The notes beneath the pieces are model-generated. The model was not told the DNA's origin, made no database searches, and was given only the letters and a program-made list of their open reading frames with translations. Both the position numbers and the translations under genes were made by a program. Shown here one piece after another: positions 1-12,789 of a DNA stretch of 64,000 nt; the stretch's first letter is position 1, and every line of letters begins with the position of its first letter. Source of the DNA: Diorhabda sublineata (lineage: Eukaryota; Arthropoda; Insecta; Coleoptera; Chrysomelidae); assembly GCF_026230105.1 (NCBI RefSeq), contig NC_079477.1, forward strand, positions 12,839,001-12,903,000, read 5' to 3'.

Positions 1-1550
1 TCCCGAAAGTATATTGTATATATGGACCTTAAAATCTCATTTTATATAGTAAATAGTAGTAAAGTGATAGATTTTCTAAATCTTCAGTACCCCTTTAAAT
101 TTTTCTCAAAAAATTTAAGTTTCTCTTATTAGGTAGAACAAAATGGGAGTGTAACCTAAGAGAAAAGAAACAAAAAATATTTTTGCGTCTTCATCACCCT
201 AGTAGCTACAGAGATTTCTTATTAAATTCTTACAAGTAGAATTGTATTCATAAATATTATAAAATAAAAATACAGTAAAAGATACTATTGTTGTTAGTTT
301 CGTTTATTTCTATTGTGGAGACGGGTGGGTGTCCCATAAAATTGCCACAGACCTCGAACGATAGACGAGCATATAGTTTTATTAACTTATTTTGTACAAA
401 TCAAAATTTTTCATTCACTCAGCGCTCTCTATTGACGAATCTGTTCAAACTAAGAGTCGACGTTACTCAAACTATACTTGATGTTTACGTCAGCTTCTTC
501 TATCTATGATCAATAGATGGCGGAATGTGTTACAATTTAGTGAATTATGCCATATGTTTATAAAACTTAGTGGTAATTGTAGGGTATCATTTTTTATATC
601 TAATGTCATGATAAAAGAACGTATAAGATTAGGATCTATCAAAGTAAATTAGTATCAAGACAACGCACCTGAAAACAATTCCATGGATAAATAACTTAAG
701 TGAAAGCTCACATAGACCTAAATCAAAATAACTTAGGACATATTAACAAAGTAACGTAACAGGAGAAGTATTTACGAGTATAATTTTCTGGTAAAGTAAT
801 GTTTGTATATAATAAAGTATAATTCAATACAGAAACAACAAATTCATTCACTTAACACTACAAAAACAACATGAGAGAGTTGTAAGAAAATATTATTTTA
901 TGATGAATATAATAGTACCTAATTGTCAAAGAATAATAAAAAGTACCTAGTTGTAAGTGAGATGATGAGTAAAGATCATTCTACTAATAGTAGACTACTG
1001 AATTGATAAAATACGAAATTACTTCAATGAAATTAACGTAGCAAGTTTTGAACATTGTCATAATTCATTGTCAATGAAGATATATTGAAAGCGACAAAAA
1101 ATGTGACAAGTAAATTGAAAAATTGATTCGAAAAGTATTGAACGAATTGGTGCTATAAAGGAAAAATTTCAGAAAAATGTCTGGTTGTGAAACAGACATA
1201 TTTGAAAACGTAGAAAGATTGCTCATATTTCTCAAAAACACTGATAACATTATTGCAGCCAAATTCACTATCAGTCAAAAGTTTTTGCCCGCCCTACAGT
1301 TTGCGTGATGCATATCAAATAAAAACAATACGATAGATTTTGATATTTATATTTTAAATAACTTATATAGATGAGTATATACTATGAATAAATTATAAAT
1401 ATATGATTTAAATTTTTGATTCATCGATAACCCCCTGATTTTATGATTTCGGTGCCCAATTTTGGCATTGTCTGTAATAATTTCTACAAATAATCATCGT
1501 CTATTCGGTTTTATTCGTTATTCAGGATATTTCCAAGATATGAAGTCGAA
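1..1550. other. AT-rich stretch, no gene seen
   Basis: No gene is recognised. A 73-codon open frame at 288-509 (+) has no familiar motif and looks like chance. The string AGATGGCGG near 516 resembles part of an insulator-type CTCF site but stands alone. The rest is low-complexity A/T sequence with stops in all frames. Confidence 0.6.
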
Positions 1551-1559
1551 ATAGGACCT

Positions 1560-2260
1560 TTTTTCTGACCTTTATATTCAATTTGTCCCACAAGTCAATC
1601 GGTTGGAGATCGGGCGACTGTGACAGCCAAATCTTTACTTCTAGTACATTGTTTCTACCCAATACTTTTAAATACTCCGAGCTTCGAGGAATGCTTGGAA
1701 TCGTTTTATGGTTGGTTGGTTTTTCTGTCGATCAGGTGCTGGCTAGAACGTATTACATTTCCCTTCAATATTTTTCCCTTCTTTCTTCGATACACAAACA
1801 AACTTATCTAATACCCAAAAACCTCAAACATTGACTCATTACTACCTAAAACTCTCTTCCACTCATCATGCGTCCAATTTTTATGCTCTTCAGCCCACTG
1901 TAGTTTTTGTATTTTATTTTGACATTTTGACATCTTCACTGCATCCTTCCAAAAACACCATCTCTCGATCGCCTTTTCACTGAAGCAGTACTGAAGATCC
2001 TGTAAGTCGTCGATCACGCTTACTGATCAATACAATACGTTTAGCGTTATGGCGGCTTTTAGAGGCCGACCTGTACGTTTTCTATTGCCAGAGCTTCTTA
2101 TGAATGGATATTTTTTCACGGCGTAGTCCACGGTACGTCAAGGTATTTTTACTTCGGCGGCAATGGTACTGATAGTTCCTTGGTTTTACCCAAAAGTATA
2201 AATTGTAACACGTTCTTGCGTCTCACATGGTAACTGAGACTAATCCAAAATCATAAACAC
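1560..2260 (-). pseudogene. Tc1-like transposase remnant
   Basis: This is a decayed DNA-transposon transposase, read from about 2260 down to 1560 across several frames. In order I see an HTH-like segment (GTISTIAAEVKIP, then TVDYAVKKY), a GRP-type linker (RTGRPLKAA), a second DNA-binding segment (RIVLISKRDRRLTG), the stretch KLQWAEEHKNWTHDEWKRVL leading into the first catalytic block, and a last block WLSQSPDLQPIDLWDKL. This order is that of the Tc1 family, which cuts and pastes at TA dinucleotides in the nucleus. The first catalytic block reads SNES where the family has SDES, so the Asp is lost. The third block has D where Tc1 has E. Several stops are present and the second catalytic region is not visible. 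No terminal inverted repeats were found. It cannot be active. Confidence 0.82.
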
Positions 2261-2269
2261 CGAAGAAAT

Positions 2270-3140
2270 AATTCACAGCTAAAGAATAATAAACAAATCA
2301 GCCGGACTTGCAAGTTTCAACTTGTTGCACTCACCGACAAGATAAGAACATGCGCTCTAATAAACAATGAACGAACACCATTATTTTGAGTTTGTAGGAC
2401 ATTGTTTTGACCCTCGTTTCACAATACCGCACCTTTCCTCAATTACCACAACAGTAACTATTTACATGACAAGTTTTCTAGCACCAATAGTACAATATCA
2501 CAGGTTTACTCATTTTTTGACTTATGACACTGTTTTAGCAGAGGTGCGATATGAAAGAGAAATTTTTTAGTGTATTATTTTGAAATTTAATGAATGGATT
2601 ATGGGCTGGGCATATTGTATTGTATATCGATTTGAGGGTAACTTTTAATCGAGTACTACTTTGAGATAAAAAATTATGTTTTTTTATACCATAAATAGAT
2701 GCTCTTTGTCAAAATAATTATTGTATTGTATTGTGAAAAAACGTAAAACGCAGTCTCTATCAAATGGTTGTCAAGATATTGCGAAAAATAATAAGACCTC
2801 AGCTTAAGTCAAAATCTGGGAATTGATCTTTCTTACCGTTTCATATTATATAAATTGATAAATATTATTTCAAAATTCTGTATGATTATATAAATTTTTC
2901 ATGATTAATTATTTGATTAAATTTAATCGAGTTTTCAATGACGTCTTCATGTTCTCTGTTATTTTTATGTTATTAAAAGAGACAATTTTTGTTGAATGAA
3001 TTTGGCCCAACCTCAATATAAATTAAATCAAGTTGATTTAGAAAAAAACATTCTAGATACAATGTGTAAAACGCTATATGACATTTTTAATCATCCCTTC
3101 AGTAGTCTCTTCCTATGCCTACACCCTTGACGTATAGTAA
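2270..3140. other. AT-rich stretch, no gene seen
   Basis: Short open frames such as 2367-2570 (+) carry no recognisable motif. Nothing else is supported here. Confidence 0.5.
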
Positions 3141-3144
3141 TAAC

Positions 3145-3420
3145 ACCCATGACTCAGCAATAGATGATACGCTATGTGGGTGTGACTAGTCACCGGCAGC
3201 ACGATGCTCCGATGACGGTGACGGTGTCACAGCTCTAGCACCCAGGTGGCCGTGTCAGCTGCTGGGACAAGGCGACAAACATGCTCTTACCTGTGATCAC
3301 CTCATTTCAATATTAATAATGAATGTTGTTATGCGAGGACCACACTTGGATCTCGATAATAATATATACAGTCTAAATTATCGAATAACTAGATCGCGGT
3401 TGACATGTTTCATTTGATCA
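3145..3420. promoter_or_regulatory. GC-rich islet with ARE-like and E-box sites
   Basis: A sharp GC-rich patch in AT-rich DNA. It holds TGACTCAGCA at 3150-3159, which fits the Maf/CncC antioxidant-response consensus, CAGGTG at 3243-3248 and CAGCTG at 3256-3261 (E-boxes for bHLH factors), and a repeated GACGGTGACGGT near 3213. On the minus strand a textbook splice donor CAG|GTAAGAG lies at 3293/3290. On the plus strand one frame stays open from about 3195 to 3417 but matches nothing I know. It may be a regulatory element, a non-coding first exon on the minus strand, or both. The function is inferred from motifs only. Confidence 0.35.
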
Positions 3421-3898
3421 ACAACGACTTCTTGTTATTATTTTCTCAAATATTGTAGGTGGAAACTCCGACAAACACTTTAGTAAATATACTACTAAAA
3501 GGTGAATTATTAAGAAAAATAAACTTCAAGGCTGTATATATAAATCTTTTAATTTACTGTTCGTCAAAAATATTTAGAATTTCTAATTTCGGACGAAATC
3601 ACACTTTCTGTTTGCCACTTACAAATACATAGAAATACTAATTAATTAAGTGATGCTTCAAATTTCGAATCTAATTATGTTCAAGGAAAAGAGAATATAG
3701 TATCACATTTATCGACATATTATTCATAATACATAATAGGAAGCAACATTCAAGAAATTCAAAGTAAAAATCACCGATCTGATGGTTATTTGCTAGATAA
3801 TCCTTAATTTGGATTTCTTATACCTGCTTAAACCACCTCATATTATTAGTCTTTAGCAAGTGTACAAGGGAGGTTATAAATCACCAATACCCATTATA

Positions 3899-4420
3899 GG
3901 GGGTACAAAACTATACTTTATCCACAACTATAAATATTTTGGTTGGAAAATTTTGGTACATTATTAGAAACACTATTATTTTTATTTTATTATTCAGTAG
4001 CTTCTCTCATTTCTGGTGGTGTTAAAGAAAAGCCACTTTCTTTTTGTACAATCCCTTTTACTTGTTATTTTAACATAATTTGATATAAAATATTAAAAAA
4101 CTGAGAAATCTAAATTTGTTCGTGATTAAATCAAATTTATATTGTTTCGAAAGGTGCTTAAATTAATCCAGTAGTGTTTCACATGATGAAATTATGAAAC
4201 CCGTTTTTTTGTAGCAAAAGTGAACTCATTTTAGGGAGTAGAACACTTTACTTTATCCACGACTATTAAATATTTTTTTTGAAGTTTTTTTGTTGCAAAA
4301 GCTGCTACTTTATTAGGAACACTATTATTTTTATCTTATTATTCAGCAGCTTCTCTAATTTCTGGTGGTATTGAAGAAAAGCCACTTTCTTTTTCTATAT
4401 TCTTTTTATTTAACATAATT
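3899..4420 (+). repeat. Diverged direct duplication of about 180 bp
   Basis: The segment 3899-4080 recurs at 4234-4420 in the same orientation. Shared blocks include TTTATCCAC, AACACTATTATTTTTAT, CAGCTTCTCT-type text, TTTCTGGTGGT and AAGAAAAGCCACTTTCTTTT, and both copies end in TAACATAATTTG. The intervening 150 bp is not repeated. It could be a local duplication or two copies of a short dispersed repeat. Confidence 0.8.
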
Positions 4421-5918
4421 TGGAATTATCATTAACCAAGTCGTTACGTATCCACAATATGATGTACTTACCAATTAGTATATGTGCAACTGAGACTAGT
4501 CTTAAATAAGTTCGTGTATGTATTCTGTGTATCATGCAAAAAATTGTATAACTATACAAAAGATACAAATTGCTGAGGTATTCAATATTAACAATTAACA
4601 ATAACAGAAAAGTCACGATGTGGATGCAGTTTTCATTATCTTTATTCACTTTGATAATTCTTCAATGATTTTGAATAGGATAATACTAAGACATATCAAA
4701 TTTAACAAAAACATGAATCATATGGCGTTGTTTGAAGATACAGCTTCTCTAAATCTTGATAAGGAATGAGGCTAAGAATCAAGGAAGAACAGACAGCAGA
4801 GTTAAGAAAATCAATAACATAAAAAATTTCGAATTTCCTCACCCACTCCTTAAAAAGTGGTAACAAAATTCAGTTTTTATTTTTTTTCTAAAATTTATGT
4901 GAGGCTAGAGACTTGATATTCTGTAATTTTCCTGCACTCGTAAAGGACTAACCACGGGTATTTTTTCAATATTCCTGTTACATTATACAAGTGGGCAACA
5001 TGGATTTAGAAATGTATGTATGTATGTATGATTATCAACTGCCCAACTAATTGAATGTACAGGGTATCCGAATAAAAATGGGTCTCGGCCATATATTTAT
5101 AGTACAGATACAGAAAAAAATAAACCAAATATAAACAATATTAAAATATAAAAAGCGTCATAGAAATAAATTTGACCTAACTTTTTTTCTGAAACATTCA
5201 CAATGAAAACTATTTGTCTGTAATAATCATTTTCAAAGAAAGTAAAAATGAGATAATGATTTTTACTATTCATAGGATGACTCTAAAATATCTGAGTCTA
5301 AAATATTTTTCCAAGACGCCCAGAGTGAAAAATTTCGTCTTAAAATCGAATACTAAAAAAATAATACCTAAGTTCAATAGAAAAAGAGTTTATTTAAAAC
5401 TATAGAATTATTCACGTTAAAATAAATGAAACCCCGGTTCAAGTCTGTATAATAGACAAACGAAAGTGATTTGAGAACATATTTTGTAATAATATTGAAA
5501 GAAAAGATAGTCTACATAAATTATAGTGAAATTTTACTTCTACCTTGATCCTCACATAGCCACTCGCAGAAATTGTAAAAAAAGATCCTCAAATATAAAA
5601 AAAAGTTATGTATTTATTTCCAATTCAACCAGAAATGTACATACCTGTGATAGGTACATCAAACATCATCATACTTTACTATGTTTTTTAGAATATGTAT
5701 TCCAATAAGATTTGATTAATAGAAATTATTTTGCTCAATATACAATATATTAATTGATTGAAATTACTCTTTTGCCATTTCTATGTACTCTAGTTTATGA
5801 ATTTGTTTTAATTGTTGATTTTATAATGTAAGTTTCGAATTTTATTTTCTATAAATTTAATAAAAAAACTTTAAACACGGTTACTCATCGTAGCGCACCT
5901 GTTGTACGTCTATTCATA
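4421..5918. other. AT-rich stretch with a short (TATG)n tract
   Basis: A (TATG)n microsatellite of about four to five units lies at 5012-5030. Sequence near 5061 (CAGGGTATCCGAATAAAAA) resembles the outer end of an arthropod DNA transposon, but no partner end was found. Open frames at 5214-5405 and 5526-5708 look random. Confidence 0.4.
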
Positions 5919-6302
5919 TTGCTAGAAAAATTAAAATTTGAAATGTGTACACTGGTGTCTGTACTGTCAACTATTGATTGCCCAGTCTATTATAAACTGA
6001 TAAAAAATTACACCTTCAGTATACTTAACAACTCGTACGAAGAATATGAGTATCTGTTGTCTACTAAGATGAAATATGAGCACTTTAAACCGCTAGGCTC
6101 GGTAGATGTTAGTCTTGTAATAGCCTGTATCTTCCTTCGTCTTGTGTTTTTATTAAAGCTACAACAATGGACAGGAGCTTATTTTTACCTGTCTAAAAAG
6201 CGCGCTTCACACACATGTCATAGACCCACACACTTGTCATGCTTCCTTTTACGGTATCTATCTCATATCGGCTGTCAGTTAATTATTTGTGACGGTCTCT
6301 AG
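5919..6302 (+). CDS. Unrecognised 127-codon open frame
   Basis: One of the two longest open frames in the window with no transposon motif. The first half is AT-rich. The second half is richer in GC and contains a hydrophobic run (VSLVIACIFLRLVFLL) followed by a Cys/His-containing tail. I recognise no family. No promoter, splice sites or neighbours support it, and a frame of this size can arise by chance in 64 kb. Treat it as a hypothetical exon at best. Confidence 0.15.
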   Translation: MLEKLKFEMCTLVSVLSTIDCPVYYKLIKNYTFSILNNSYEEYEYLLSTKMKYEHFKPLGSVDVSLVIACIFLRLVFLLKLQQWTGAYFYLSKKRASHTCHRPTHLSCFLLRYLSHIGCQLIICDGL

Positions 6303-9300
6303 TCTTTGCTTGGATTGCCCAACTGGTTCCATGGTGCAGGAAAAATTCGATGAATATTGAAGCGACGCTTGAATTAGTATATAAATTAATAATTTCACAC
6401 AAATACAGAATGGCGTAACTATTTGTAATTTTCATATAACCTAAGTGACTTTTGCATGAATTTATTCATTAGTGAGCGAGAATGAAGTGATTATTGTGTA
6501 TATTGCGAATATTGAATATTCATATAAAATATATACGGGGGCTGTTAGCCGGGAATAAAAATTATAGTGTAAATAGAACATTATTTTCTGGGTTAAAATA
6601 AACTACACCCACTCCAGAAATGGTTAATAAAATCCGTGCCGTTGTACTGATGATTTGGATTCTACATCTTATGAATACGACATTTCAATCTCCCATATTC
6701 CAAGATGAACTGACTGCTAGTTTATTATTTGTAGACGTACGATTGATAAGGGAGACAATATCGTAGAAAGTGATTTATGGCATAAGAACCTGTACGCAGT
6801 GATCTGCAGAAGGACCAACTAGAACCACACAATACCGTAATTCTACCAACTACTATTAATTTTCCACCTAATAGTTCACCTTCCTAATTATTTGTTATGC
6901 TGATTATTAACAGTAAGAAGTCATAAATTATAGAAAACTCAACCCACAGATTAGAATTAATTAAAGACGATTACAAGCGTCAATTGTAAATCTGAATTGA
7001 AAGATATATTTTCTATATAGTTAGTTGCATTGACCAGTTGATTTTTAATGCAGCCATCAAACGATTAATTTATTGTTTGCTAGCGAACTTGCATAGATAC
7101 GGGAATCAATTGTATCATGACTGCCAATTATTTTGCCTCGATTGAAGTATCTAAAGAACTCGTAAAAAAAAGGATCAAAACTTTTAATAATTAAAAAGTG
7201 AGTCCCAGCTGAGTGCCTTTTGAAAACCATCAAGTGCAGATTACTATATGGTTCCACAAAAGAACTTCACAAAAAAACTTCTGCTGCCAATTCTTTTCCA
7301 TTATGAAGTTATAATCCTGAGGGACTTCTAATATTCATGAAAAATATTTAAAAAAGTTTAGTTTAGGCTTGAATGAAGGTTCAAAACGTCGCAATTTTAA
7401 CATCAATTTCTCATCTCTCATTGGCCACTGTATCTTCGATAAGCTCAATCAATGATAATGAAATCACTTAAACATGCAAAGAATCGGACATATACAGAAT
7501 TGTTATACGTCCCCTCTTTCTGAGTTATAGGCATTTAAAGTTGCAAAATCAGAACTTTTTTTCTAAATTATGTATTCAAACATTATGAATTTGTAATGGA
7601 TGATTACGTATGTCCAAATAGTGAGTTTGAGGAAATAAATAATTCTACATTACTATCCAAAGATCAGAGGCGACTAATGCCCAGAGAATAACAATCCGTA
7701 ACTTTTACAGGAGCAACCTGCACAATCTAAAGATAGCAAAATTGTGTTTTTCACTAGATTATTTAACAAAAAGGTACTCTTCAGTAAACCCGATGAAATA
7801 AATGGTTCAGGAAGTAAGTAGATGTTTAGATCGTTGTACATACCAAGGAAACCGTGCTCCATGAAGAGACATTCTTAAGAAAATTATTATAAATTGTAGT
7901 TATTTATTGAAAACACTTACAGAAGATATCAAAACACCGCAGACACCTGAAGTGTGTAGAAATGCAAGGTGCCCATTTTGAACATTTATTATAAAATTTC
8001 TTTGTTTTTATTTGCTTACTTGTAGGCTAACCAATTAACATTTTGTATTTTTCAATGTGAGTAAGAGGATGTTCGACAATATGCAATTTATCTTCAAAAT
8101 GTCTCTTTATGGCGAACGGTTTCCTTCTCATGTACAAATATCTAAAAATCTACATTTCTCTTGAACCATAAGCGTCATTGAGTTAGGCAAAGAGTATCTT
8201 TTTGTTAAAAAATCGAGTGTAAAATTCATTTCCACTATCATTGTTAACCGTTGGCATGGGCCGTATTGTATGTTTGACAATGGAACGGTTCAAAATTCGG
8301 TACGAATCACAAGATTGTCAGTGCTCTAAGTTATGAATATAGTAATTCTTTCTTAATTAAAAGTATCTTCAGTTATTAATAAAACAAATGAAGGAAATGT
8401 CTACCATTTTAGTTTCAATTTTTCAAAAATATATATTTAATTTTTATTACCTCTATGATTATTGATTAATGAATATTTTTACTGTTATATGACTATTTTT
8501 TTAGTTATTACTATTGCATTTGAATATGCCTAAAAATATATTGTAGTAATCATCCTAATTACACATTTTTCACAAAGCATAGGATATGGCATGGACTTAA
8601 CCAAATATATGAGACGTCACAAATTACAATTTACAATAAAATGTAAGCAAATAACATCACTATAAATAATGTGGTTATCCTCTTGTAAATCTCACTTTAT
8701 TAAGTGAATAAAATGTGAGTAGGTTCTCAAGTTTAAAAGAAATTGTAAGCACAACTTGAGAAACGGACCCAAAAAATTGAAGCGGAGTAATATATCAAAT
8801 CTTAAGATTGAAAAAATACTAATTGGACTCAATATAACAATATACTCAAGATATAATCTTCCGTATGATAATTACAGGCTTGCTGGGATTTGGGATGTCA
8901 CAAAATTGGATTTTGTGGAAATAGTTAAAGTAGACCTATGCCTTGTGTAATAGTTCTTGGTTACACTCTACCCAATGGTTGAGGCTTGTAGCTGATCAAA
9001 AACCCTATTGCTTCAAAAATCAAATAATGTTTGGATATTTTAATCTCATTTGAGTTTGGTTTTTTCACGACAATATACCTATCGACAACAGTAATCGCAT
9101 CAACAATACAAAAATTCATCCTGTCTCTATTATAGATAGTAAACAAGATCCAATACTGATTAGTGAAACGTTACAAGAAACGAAAGCCTTCAGTCCCAAT
9201 TTTTTTGAATGTATCCGTTATATCAATGGGATCTCATTTACGCCACAGAAAATTTTCAATACACATAATGGTTACTAATTAAAAATAATTAATAACTTTG

Positions 9301-9374
9301 AGTATACTTTATAGCAGCATCGGTTATTACTTTATAATTTTCAAATCTGAAAACGGTACACAGTATCGAGTCTA
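6303..9374. other. Long AT-rich stretch, no gene seen
   Basis: About 3 kb in which I find no recognisable gene, element end or structural repeat. Open frames of 60-66 codons at 7057-7257 (-), 7674-7862 (-), 8756-8950 (+) and 8961-9146 (-) show no motif. Confidence 0.5.
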
Positions 9375-9375
9375 T

Positions 9376-9395
9376 GAGAGAGAGAGAGAGAGAGA
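9376..9395. repeat. (GA)n microsatellite at the 3' end of a CR1-like element
   Basis: About ten GA units. On the minus strand this is (TC)n directly following the 3' end of the CR1-like fragment, six bases after an AATAAA signal, so it is probably the element's own repeat tail and not an independent microsatellite. Confidence 0.75.
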
Positions 9396-10090
9396 AATGC
9401 TTTATTGTCAAGAAATTGTTACAATTTGTAAAAACTAAAAAACAAACATGAAAATAATTAAATAAATAAAATAATAGGTAATAGTAATAGGTAATAATTA
9501 GTATATCCAGTATATCCTATAGCAAAATTGAACCAGTATGCAGCATGCCCGGAATTAAATATTATTATATTATCATTATATTAGTAGAATTATTATTTAT
9601 TTTATAATTATAATTAATAGTTATTATATTAGTAGAATAGAATAGAATTAAATATGCGTCAAATTATTGCGTAATGTGAAAAAAGATGATATCGATTTGA
9701 TTTCAATTGGCAAGTGATTGTGCATTTTTTGCACTGTAAAATATTGAGCACTCCACTAATTCTGAAATGTAAGTAATAGTCGTTTTCCGCGTTTCTAAGT
9801 GGATAGCCGTGCAACGACCTTTCTGAAATTGGAAAAGCGTGCTGACGAATTAGGCAAACGGATTCAAAGATGAATAAGGAAGGAAGAGTCAGAATTTTTC
9901 ATCTTTTAAAGAAGTCCCTGCTGTCAGCTCTGCTGTTTAGTTCGAGTAAATATCTAACAACTCTCTGCTGTAGTTTAAAGACTCGCTCAAATTGAATCTC
10001 ACTACACGTAATATACACAAGTAATACATGATCTTCAGGTTTAATGTTCAGTACTATTACTGTTACCCCAATACACTTTTGTATACATGA
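9396..10090 (-). mobile_element. CR1/Jockey-like retrotransposon, 3' fragment
   Basis: Read on the minus strand, the piece encodes the C-terminal part of a non-LTR reverse transcriptase. A WGNS block lies near 10075, then FERVFKLQQRVVRYL, a DSRDFFKR block, ILTLPSLFIFESVCLIR, HGYPLRNAENDYYL, and a final YH near 9690. This order is that of the post-catalytic thumb region of CR1-type elements. Downstream is a 3' untranslated region of about 290 bp ending in AATAAA (9401-9406 on the plus strand as TTTATT) and a (TC)n tail. A stop interrupts the reading (after FFKR). The element is truncated at its 5' end, as is usual for target-primed insertions. The catalytic YADD region is absent. Confidence 0.8.
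9540..9655. repeat. Low-complexity AT repeat inside the CR1 3' UTR
   Basis: The string ATTATATTAGTAGAAT occurs twice (near 9577 and 9622) within TTA/TAA-rich sequence. It lies in the inferred 3' untranslated region of the CR1-like fragment. Confidence 0.5.
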
Positions 10091-10439
10091 ATTATTGGTT
10101 TTTAGTAGACGCGTTGAAATAGATATAATTTTTTTCGCCAGTGATGATTTCAGACTTCAATTATTGTAAAACTTTTTAATAATAATAACATAAAAAAAGA
10201 CACTTATCGTCTATACAAATGATACATCTAATTATTTGATAGGTTCAATATCGAGGAAAAATTAATGAGCCAAAATCCACTACGCGTATAATTTTCAATA
10301 GCACACACTTGAAAGATTCATCAATAAATCTGGTAGTAAAAAATTTGAATAAAATATGATAAAAGTGCGTAATCATTGGATTCTTTTAATACCCCAATGA
10401 TCAAGTCTATCTGACAAGTAAAAGGCTGCTGAAGGAGGA

Positions 10440-10620
10440 TGAAAAATGACAGTAATATTTTATCGAGAGATCAGATGGCGCCCTGCATACGAACTCAAGG
10501 ATAATGAGACGGGTTGAGTTTGATACCCTTGCCTTCAGCTTTCGCTTCGTTTTCGGTTCTATCATGCCACAAACCTCGTTAAGCTCGCTGACATTCGGGG
10601 ACAACTTTCGAAATTGGAAG
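10440..10620 (+). promoter_or_regulatory. GC-richer patch with a CTCF-like site
   Basis: AGATGGCGCC at 10473-10482, followed by CTGC, matches the insect CTCF core AGRTGGCGCY. The surrounding 180 bp is richer in GC than its flanks. A 65-codon minus-strand frame (10407-10604) overlaps it but has no known motif. An insulator role is inferred from the motif only. Confidence 0.3.
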
Positions 10621-10787
10621 TTTTAGACACTGCGGAATATTACTTTATAATAGGGTTTGCATATCTCATTTCTCAAACTTAGGAAGTGATTGTCAAGTTA
10701 ATGAATAAAGGATATAGATTCTAGAAACTTATTAAAAATAATCAAGAATATGAACTGAAGTATCCTCGCGAAATAATTAACATCATT

Positions 10788-10822
10788 GATTGGCAAGAAA
10801 TTGGCAAGAATTGGCAAGAATT
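10788..10822. repeat. Short tandem repeat of ATTGGCAAGA
   Basis: Three consecutive copies of a 10-11 bp unit (ATTGGCAAGA, with one extra A in the first copy). Confidence 0.85.
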
Positions 10823-12785
10823 AAAAAAGCAGATTCATCCGAAATTTTTTTATATTGTCCAGAAATATTTGTTTGTATTAACCTAAATAATTGTGTTGAA
10901 TAACTAAAACTTCATGTAAAGTCGTGTAAATTCTTCCAAAGCTATTTTTGGACAGAAGAAACATTCCATTCTATTATATACATAGTTACATGCTTAGTAG
11001 AAGTACCTAAGAGAGATTACTGAAATTAATACCGTAAGATAAATGTCTAGCTCGAATGCAAGAGTACATAATAGAATACAAGGTGAGTATGTTCATGATC
11101 AAAAAAATGGCAACATTAATCGATTAACTCATATTTCCTACTATCTATAGACAACGGGCACAATGATCTCTTGCGAACTTGTGGTGAACACACTGACTTC
11201 CAAAAACGTGATCAAATATAAAGTTTGACTTTGAGCTGAATATTTCTCTGGTATACTTCTTCTTTTGATATCATTGGTAATCTTATTGAGTGAATATTGT
11301 TATTACTGGGGAAAATACCATGATTTATTCTCTCTAATAAATGGATTATACAGCAAAATTCAAAGATTTACTCATCATGCAGTATCTAGAAAAAAATTCG
11401 GTCCTGTTTCATCTTGAAATCAAAGTTCTTTGCAATTTAACGGAGTAGTCTCCTTTTAATCCTGAAGTAATTGTAAACAAATTGTTCTCTACTTCATTGT
11501 TTGTAAAAAATTGAGGAATTTTATGACCCTATACGAAACTAAGAATGTACACTTGAAAAAATGATTAATTAAAATAATGTACCATTATTAAATCCCCGTT
11601 GGACATGCTGTGACTATTTGAATGACAAGTTGGGAGTATAAATGCACTATTAAAAATTTTTCACAGCATGATTACTGATCACGATACTTTTGTTTCACCG
11701 AAAAAGTTATCAATCTTTGTTGGTGAATGGAATTAATAGCTTAGGTTTGTCTATAATTAACGTAATTCAATCTTGAATTAGATTGGTAACAGAGAGTTAA
11801 TGAAAAAATATTTGAAAAACGACACAATTATCTACAAGGTTACCTATGTGCATACTAATATCCGATACTCGTAACTATACTTAATTATAGTAGCTATTCA
11901 ATATTAACGTAAATCTTTGTTCACGGGTTTTATTAAAGATAATTGAAAGAGAAAATAACAAGCGTTCATTTTGTACACAACAATTGAATTGTAGACGCGT
12001 TGATGCAAAATACAAAGATGATTCTTTAATTGGAAATTGAAATTATGTTTGAAAGTATAAAAGATTGATAGTGAAATGGATTCGAAAACATACCGCACTT
12101 TTCATTTAGAGGGCTCCATAGAAAATTCATAAATATTTGATGGTACATCACCCTTTTTAAGATCGTCAACAAATGAAATCCAACAGTCAGATGGCAGAAA
12201 TTTTAAGTAATATGGACAGAAGCTATGAATGGCCATTCCCAAAATTAATTCTTGTCACCAAAATTACCTTATTTTGGTAAAATTTTATTTACACTTCATC
12301 AAAGAGCTGAAATTATTCTTATACTTATGGTGAATGTGGAAAATGCGTTGGAGGAACGTCAAATGTTCCATAGAAGATTTACGAATAGTAAGTTAAATTT
12401 AAATCGCGTAAAGTAGTTACGCTGCTTACAATAGAGAAATATATACTGTTTCCTAGCTCAGGAGATAAATTTTATAATCAAGTTCACGTCTAAGAAAACA
12501 TAAGTAACCATAAACACTTTCGTAGCGAAAGATTGAAAGTCACTTTGAAACTGTACTGTAGAAAGTTTCACATCACTTTGAAGTGTGGTACTTGAATTAG
12601 GAATTTCTTACCAAACAATAAGAGAAGCTATTGAACTCAATATATTTAACCCATATAAAATGTTCTTCAACACATTTTGACCACAACTTCAATTCAATTC
12701 AATTTTGCGGAAAAATTATGGCTTTATCTCCCTATATTCCTTTTACTGATACCCAACACGTAGCCCTATTAAGCTCATAACATGA
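10823..12785. other. AT-rich stretch, no gene seen
   Basis: About 2 kb without recognisable coding or element sequence. The frame at 11904-12098 (-) shows no motif. Confidence 0.5.
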
Positions 12786-12789
12786 AAGT

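Noticed and set aside
1583..1834. Two overlapping plus-strand frames
   Set aside because: The minus strand here encodes the end of a Tc1-like transposase, so these are shadows.
5434..5460. GGTTCAAGTCT resembling a tRNA B box
   Set aside because: No A box at the right distance and no cloverleaf could be folded by eye.
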